NCBI GenBank assembly: GCA_015698285.1
Contig: CP048685.1
Span: 2,046,001-2,110,000, forward strand
DNA length: 64,000 bases
Source: Candidatus Nitronauta litoralis
Lineage (GTDB): Bacteria; Nitrospinota; Nitrospinia; Nitrospinales; Nitrospinaceae
Direction of reading: 5' to 3'
Shown here piece by piece: positions 59,545 to 64,000 of the stretch. Both the position numbers and the translations under genes were made by a program. Positions within the stretch are counted from its first letter, which is position 1. Every line of letters begins with the position of its first letter. The notes under the pieces are model-generated. The model had not been told where the DNA came from and did no database searches. It worked only from the letters and a program-made list of their open reading frames with translations.

Positions 59545-61314
59545 TTATTGTTCTTGTGCCAGCTGGAATTTTTCCAGTGTTTTGGGGATTTCGTTCAGAA
59601 ACCGGTCCTGAATGTGTACTTTTCGGGTTGGATCTTCAGTTTTTGCCCAACGGAGTTTTGTGTCCTCCACAGCATTTCCAACAATTACGGTTGCCAGTTT
59701 GCTTCCGTTTTCATCTGAAAGGGAAAGAGTAAGCGTTGGGGAATCAAAACCTGTTTTTTCGGAACCTGTTGATGGGAATTCCTGCTCAAACTGTAGGCTG
59801 TTGACAGTCCATAGAATATCGTTGCCGATGAAGGGTTTCAAGGGGTCAACTTTTTCCGGTTTCAACAGCGTCCAGTTTTTTCCGGCACGCTTTAGTTCAA
59901 AAGTTTTATCGGGGTATTTTAAAACGATGTGGTGAACCTGATCAGAATCAATGGATACCAGGCTTCTATCTCTGAGATCCTTAAAGGCCCGAAACAGTTT
60001 ATTTACTTTTTCCGTTTCCAAAACAAACACACCACCATCAAGGCTGCGTGATAGAAAATACTGTTTGCCATCGAGATTGGCGTTTCCCAGATGAAGCGTT
60101 TCTGTGTCGCCATTTTTTTTCTTAATGGTGAGTGATTGCTTTGGGTTTTCAAGTCCAAAGTTCTCCTTGTTACCAAAAGTCATGAAAGCGATAGCACGGG
60201 TGTCTTTCAAATCAAACAGGAGGCTGTTGACTGCCGCCTGGTCGGCATCGACTTGGGTGGGATGGGTTATCTTCCAAACCGGTTTTTCGCCTTCCTCTTT
60301 GTTGATCACAACAGTTCGGTTATTCTCCCCCTCTTCACTGGTGATTTGAATCTGAACGATTTCATCTTCCTTGAAAGTCAGAACACGTTTGTCGATGAGA
60401 TCAAGGTAATTGGTTTCAATAGCCGCTTTCACCCGGTTTTCAACTGCGACAACATTGGATTTATTTTTTAGTTTGGCGTGGAATGTGTTTTCTCCCTGGG
60501 CAGTTCCCAGGTCAAGCCCCCATGAGTTTTCTTCATCGGAAAAACGGGCCAGATGTTTTGGCTTGTCCAGCTTATAAATTGTCAGATCTGAGGGCGTTTC
60601 TTCGACAAACGCCTGGGCCCTTGCATGTCGGATTTGATTGATCAGGTTTTCAATTGCGGCTTTATCGCCAAGCGCCTCGATCGGCCGGGAAATATGCCAT
60701 TCGTCTTTTTCCTTTTTTATTGACAAGGTGCCGCCCGGTCGTTCAAGGGTCACCTGGGTGATCTTTTCCGTTGGGAAATCCAGCAGGGTTTTGCTGCGAA
60801 ATTCAAAAAGAGTTTTGGCCCAGTCTTTTTGAAACCCCGGGACGAGGATCACGCGCGGGTTGTCATCAACCTTGAAATAAGCTGAATGGCCAATGGGGGA
60901 GGGGGAGCCTATATGGACTGTCTTTTTGCCAAAACTTTTTTCTTCGAGGGTGATACTGATGGCTGGGTCCTTGAGTCCGAACTGAGACAGGTCTTCCGGA
61001 TTTTCTTCGACAACCCGAGTGTGGCGGGCTTCTTCAAGTTGTTGGAGCATACCATTGAGGAGCATGTGGTCGCCCAGCGTCTCCAGCGGTTTCTTCAGCT
61101 TCCAGGTGAGCTTTTCTTTTTCGGCCACCACGGTGAGCTCGCCGTTCTTGTACGTCAGCCGGTGAACTTTGTCGAGCAGGTATGGAAGGACTCTTGCCGA
61201 CTCCCGGGTTTCCTTGATTTTTTTTTCTTCCCGGGGGACATCTATGAAAAAATAATACCCTGCCAGACCGCCTAGCAGAACAAGGGTCGCCAGGGTTCCT
61301 GCAAACTGTTTCAT
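59545..61314 (-). CDS. DUF4340 protein of a Gld-type ABC operon
   Basis: 589 residues. N-terminal membrane anchor (LATLVLLGGLAGYYFFI), then a periplasmic, repetitive all-beta/alpha region with recurrent 'W-x-I-x-x-P' segments (LTWKLKKPLETLGDHMLLNGML, WHISRPIEALGDKAAIENLI, WKITHPTQVDADQAAVNSLL, WTLLKPEKVDPLKPFIGNDIL). There are about four such units. Family DUF4340 is regularly linked to ABC-2 exporters and GldG-like proteins. It overlaps the GldG-like gene by four bases. Probably an envelope partner of the ABC system; the cargo is unknown. Confidence 0.85.
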   Translation of the reverse strand: MKQFAGTLATLVLLGGLAGYYFFIDVPREEKKIKETRESARVLPYLLDKVHRLTYKNGELTVVAEKEKLTWKLKKPLETLGDHMLLNGMLQQLEEARHTRVVEENPEDLSQFGLKDPAISITLEEKSFGKKTVHIGSPSPIGHSAYFKVDDNPRVILVPGFQKDWAKTLFEFRSKTLLDFPTEKITQVTLERPGGTLSIKKEKDEWHISRPIEALGDKAAIENLINQIRHARAQAFVEETPSDLTIYKLDKPKHLARFSDEENSWGLDLGTAQGENTFHAKLKNKSNVVAVENRVKAAIETNYLDLIDKRVLTFKEDEIVQIQITSEEGENNRTVVINKEEGEKPVWKITHPTQVDADQAAVNSLLFDLKDTRAIAFMTFGNKENFGLENPKQSLTIKKKNGDTETLHLGNANLDGKQYFLSRSLDGGVFVLETEKVNKLFRAFKDLRDRSLVSIDSDQVHHIVLKYPDKTFELKRAGKNWTLLKPEKVDPLKPFIGNDILWTVNSLQFEQEFPSTGSEKTGFDSPTLTLSLSDENGSKLATVIVGNAVEDTKLRWAKTEDPTRKVHIQDRFLNEIPKTLEKFQLAQEQ

Positions 61315-62864
61315 AACCTCCTTCTCTTGAGCCAGATACGAAAGCCGATCAGGAGAGCTACACCAGGAATCATGATATTGCCAACGGCAAATATGAGTTT
61401 ACCCTGAACATCGGTGAGCGCGAGTGGAGAGCTTTTGCGTTCCTTGGGTCGAATAGAAATCAAGTCTTCTTCTTCCATGAGCCAGGCGGCTGAATTGGAG
61501 AAGAAATCCTTGTTGCCGTAAAGATTCAGATATTGATTGTTTGCAAAATCAGAATCACCAATCATGACCAGGTGGGCGTTTACTGTTTCGGGTTGAGTGG
61601 AGCTGTCTTCATTTGAGTCTGAAGTTTTGTTCCCGGAGATAGTTTTTGTAGAGGCCACCGCTACGGGGACCGGACCTTTTCGATCCTTTCCCTCTTCCAG
61701 TTGAATTTTTTCAGATCGGTAGTCACTTTCAGCCCAACTTCCTGCCCCTGAGAATAAAAATTCCTGAGTGTCGACACCATCCGCTTCGGTTTTTGAAACA
61801 GATCGGAGCAATGGGAATATGGTTGCTGTCCCGAAATTATTGGTGATGCCGTGTTTGCCATATTCCTTAATGATGGGGGCAAAAAAATCACTTCCATATA
61901 AACGGGACAGTGGGTCGACAATCACATCATCCTGGAGCTCAATTCCCCAACGTCGGAGGAACGATCCTGTTCCCGGCTCTTCCTGTGGGTCGAGCATCAT
62001 GAGGACGGAGCCTCCTTGATTGAGATAGGACTCGATGACTTCCTGCTCTACCCGGGGAATAATGTTTTTCGGGCCGTTAATAATTAGCAGGTCAGCATCT
62101 TCAGGAACTTTTGCCGTTTGGGCCAGCAGAACTTTGTCCACTTCAAATCCGTCCTGTTCCAAGGCTTCCCTGGCTTTTGAGTAGCCATTCTTTTCTTCGC
62201 TTTCGATATCCGGTTCACCGTGGCCTTCCAGGAAATAAACTTTCTTCCTGTTCTTGTTCGACACCTGAAGGATCGCGTTGGTCAGGTTTTCTTCATTAAG
62301 AATTTTTACGATCGTACTCTTTTCACCGCTTTCCACCACCACTGAGCTGTAAGTTGTGATACCGCGTTTCTCAACCAGGGCCGGATTCCGGTCAGGATCA
62401 ATCAATTCAAATTTGATGTGATCGGATTCTGCACTGAAGGTGCTCATCAAATGCTTGAAATGATCCCGGGATAAATCCATCCCGGTAAAAAATCCTATGA
62501 GCTTTACATCCTGTTCCAATCCTTTGAGGATCTTTGCAGACTGGGGCGCAATGGTGAACATACCGGTTTCGGTGTAGTCGAGTTGCACCTTATGGCGGAA
62601 CACCAGGAGGTTTGAAAAAACAAGAACTCCGGACACGACTAGAACCAGAACCGTGGCGTTCATTCCATAAAGCGTTTGCCTGGATTTCAAGGCCTTTTTC
62701 AGGTTCGACCAGTCCCCTGCAATAAAAATAATGGCATTGACCAGAGCCAGTCCCGCAAAAGAATAAAGGGACAACGTGAAATGAGGGAAGAACGTGAAAT
62801 TAAGGAGCGCGCATATTCCTGAGATAAGCGCGGTCCATCCAGCAAAAGGCATCATTATGTTCAT
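61311..62864 (-). CDS. GldG-like membrane/periplasmic protein
   Basis: 517 residues. Three N-terminal helices (to about 110), a long periplasmic domain (YTETGMFTIAPQSAKILKGLEQDVKLIGFFTG, LEGHGEPDIESEEKNGYSKAREAL, NQGGSVLMMLDPQEEP) of the GldG/ABC_transp_aux type, and a C-terminal helix (GKLIFAVGNIMIPGVALLIGFRIWL). In Bacteroidetes GldG works with GldA and GldF; similar trios in other phyla have unknown roles. Encoded four nt after the permease. Confidence 0.88.
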   Translation of the reverse strand: MNIMMPFAGWTALISGICALLNFTFFPHFTLSLYSFAGLALVNAIIFIAGDWSNLKKALKSRQTLYGMNATVLVLVVSGVLVFSNLLVFRHKVQLDYTETGMFTIAPQSAKILKGLEQDVKLIGFFTGMDLSRDHFKHLMSTFSAESDHIKFELIDPDRNPALVEKRGITTYSSVVVESGEKSTIVKILNEENLTNAILQVSNKNRKKVYFLEGHGEPDIESEEKNGYSKAREALEQDGFEVDKVLLAQTAKVPEDADLLIINGPKNIIPRVEQEVIESYLNQGGSVLMMLDPQEEPGTGSFLRRWGIELQDDVIVDPLSRLYGSDFFAPIIKEYGKHGITNNFGTATIFPLLRSVSKTEADGVDTQEFLFSGAGSWAESDYRSEKIQLEEGKDRKGPVPVAVASTKTISGNKTSDSNEDSSTQPETVNAHLVMIGDSDFANNQYLNLYGNKDFFSNSAAWLMEEEDLISIRPKERKSSPLALTDVQGKLIFAVGNIMIPGVALLIGFRIWLKRRRL

Positions 62865-62868
62865 CGCA

Positions 62869-63645
62869 TCACCTCCATCGCCTCGACTCCAGCACCCGGT
62901 GGGTCAGGAAAAGGAAAAACAGGGTGAATGAGATGTAGTACATCAGGTCACTGGTGTCGATTACGCCCCGCGTAAAATTCTGCAGGTGGCTGGACAGGGA
63001 TAAATATTCCAGAATTTGGGCCATGCCCGGGCTGCTGGACTGTGACTGCCATCCAATGATCCACATCAGGAAAATGAAACCGAAGGTGATGACGGCAGCG
63101 ATCAACTGGTTGTCGGTGAGGGATGATGCGAAAAGTCCCATGGAAATGTAACACCCCGTCATCAGCAACACCCCAAGATAACCAGTCAGGATGGGACCCA
63201 TTTCGGGTTGTCCCATGACCAGGATAAACACAACAAAATAGGAAGAGCCGAGGACCAGAAGTCCCAGTACTGAAAGGCAGGCGATAAATTTCCCGGCGAC
63301 AATTTCCCAAAGCCGGATGGGTGCGGCCAGAAGCAGGGGAAATGTTTTTTGTTTTTTTTCTTCAGCCAGACTACGCATTGTGACCATTGGACTGAATAAC
63401 AACAGAATGAAAGCCATTAATCCGAGCAGCGGTTCAATGACATCAGAGTTGATGTTCAGTGGTGGCGTTCCCTGTTGTTGCATTTGCATCTGGGTCGCCT
63501 GGAAACTTGCGTAGCTGAATGCATCAAGCGTATTGGTTGTGATGAATCCCATGATTCCGAGGAAGACGGTCGCTAAAAGATAGAAGACAGGAGAGGTGAA
63601 ATATCCCTTTACCTCACGAAGGCCAATAGTGAAAGCGTTCCTCAT
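62869..63645 (-). CDS. ABC-2 type transporter permease (GldF-like)
   Basis: 258 residues, six membrane helices in the ABC-2 pattern (FTIGLREVKGYFTSPVFYLLATVFLGIMGF, LLGLMAFILLLFSPMVTMRSLAEEKKQKTFPLLLAAPI, VAGKFIACLSVLGLLVLGSSYFVVFIL). The RSLAEEKKQKTF coupling segment is typical. Overlaps the ATPase gene by four bases. Confidence 0.92.
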   Translation of the reverse strand: MRNAFTIGLREVKGYFTSPVFYLLATVFLGIMGFITTNTLDAFSYASFQATQMQMQQQGTPPLNINSDVIEPLLGLMAFILLLFSPMVTMRSLAEEKKQKTFPLLLAAPIRLWEIVAGKFIACLSVLGLLVLGSSYFVVFILVMGQPEMGPILTGYLGVLLMTGCYISMGLFASSLTDNQLIAAVITFGFIFLMWIIGWQSQSSSPGMAQILEYLSLSSHLQNFTRGVIDTSDLMYYISFTLFFLFLTHRVLESRRWR

Positions 63646-64000
63646 ACTTCCACCTCACTTTCTTCCGTAGTCAACTGCAGGAAAATATCTTCCAGAGATA
63701 ACGATACGGGGCGCAGGGATTCGAGACCCCAGCCCTGTTCCAGAACAAGGCGTGCCACCTCCTCCTGAGGCAAACTTTCCGGTTGGCACTCCAGAATGTA
63801 TTGATTAGATGATTGAACTGTTGCCGAGATCACGGGGGCCAGGGAATTTAGTTTTTCGACAGCTTGTTCCGCATCCTTCCTCAAGGTCAATTCCAGTCGC
63901 TGTGTTTTATTGAGGGAAGCCGTTAATCCTTCGAGGGTGTCCATAGCTGCGATCTGTCCTTCGTGGATGATGATGACGCGTTGGCAGGTCTGAGTCACTT
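63642..64000 (-). CDS. ABC transporter ATP-binding protein, C-terminal part (cut by window edge)
   Basis: The last 119 or so residues of a GldA-like ATPase: VTQTCQRVIIIHEGQIAAMDTLEGL follows the H-loop region (which lies beyond 64000), and a regulatory tail runs to the stop (SLSLEDIFLQLTTEES). Walker A, Walker B and signature motifs are outside the window. First visible gene of the exporter operon that continues to 59545. Confidence 0.85.
   Translation of the reverse strand, partial: VTQTCQRVIIIHEGQIAAMDTLEGLTASLNKTQRLELTLRKDAEQAVEKLNSLAPVISATVQSSNQYILECQPESLPQEEVARLVLEQGWGLESLRPVSLSLEDIFLQLTTEESEVEV

Overview
The window comes from a diderm (Gram-negative) bacterium. It has TonB/ExbB/ExbD, two TonB-dependent receptors, a LapB-type LPS regulator, type IV pilins and canonical sigma-54 promoters. 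Use of TTG/GTG starts, FecI/FecR pairs and the gene mix fit a Nitrospinota or deltaproteobacteria-like lineage, but there is no rRNA or ribosomal protein gene to settle it, so the placement is inference. No tRNA, rRNA, CRISPR array or intact mobile element was seen.

Layout. 1-7756 (+): a DctD-like sigma-54 activator, then iron-uptake locus A (ECF sigma, FecR anti-sigma, siderophore receptor, PepSY membrane protein, small membrane protein). 7957-9148: a sigma-54-driven small gene, a dispersed palindromic repeat and a candidate pseudoknotted RNA leading to an RpfG-type HD-GYP regulator. 10497-14066: a secreted duplicated-domain protein, then on the minus strand a LapA-LapB fusion, a DksA-type zinc finger protein, rsfS and nadD. 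14417-17232: a methyltransferase and two pilins, the second with a perfect sigma-54 promoter and a strong terminator. 17235-28709 (+): DUF2723 and GT2 glycosyltransferases, nadB, ftsK, a secreted retropepsin-like protein, an SGNH-like hydrolase, an acyltransferase, a gamma carbonic anhydrase and an MTA phosphorylase. 28732-32085: membrane proteins and a methyltransferase. 32390-36025 (-): an exbB-exbD-exbD-tonB operon with a Fur box, ending in a 25-residue-repeat secreted protein. 36345-38956 (+): a degenerate HD-GYP protein, a dGTPase and a small protein.

39095-45780 is the accessory region. A tightly packed three-gene minus-strand operon (44217 to 39630) encodes a TPR-SLOG-class III nucleotide cyclase, a PhnD-like periplasmic protein with a C-terminal membrane anchor, and a PAP2-TIR fusion. 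Its flanks hold dispersed CGTCATTGCGAG-type repeats, a frameshifted GIY-YIG nuclease gene and other gene remnants. The domain set (cyclase, SLOG, TIR) recalls nucleotide-signal immune systems such as Pycsar, CBASS and Thoeris, but in an arrangement I do not recognise. This is the best candidate here for an undescribed system.

45755-51491 (-) is iron-uptake locus B, a paralogous copy of locus A in the same gene order (sigma, FecR, receptor, PepSY), also with a Fur box. The two loci, the tonB/exb operon and four Fur-like boxes together describe Fur- and ECF-controlled iron uptake powered by one TonB system. 51949-55919 (-): a histidine kinase/response regulator pair and a VWA protein, beside an IS3 remnant. 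56163-58685: a LOG-family enzyme, Nfu, a macrodomain protein and dUTPase. 58728-58874 is a 21-bp inverted repeat enclosing about 105 nt. 59545-64000 (-): a Gld-type ABC exporter operon (ATPase cut by the window edge, permease, GldG-like protein, DUF4340 protein).
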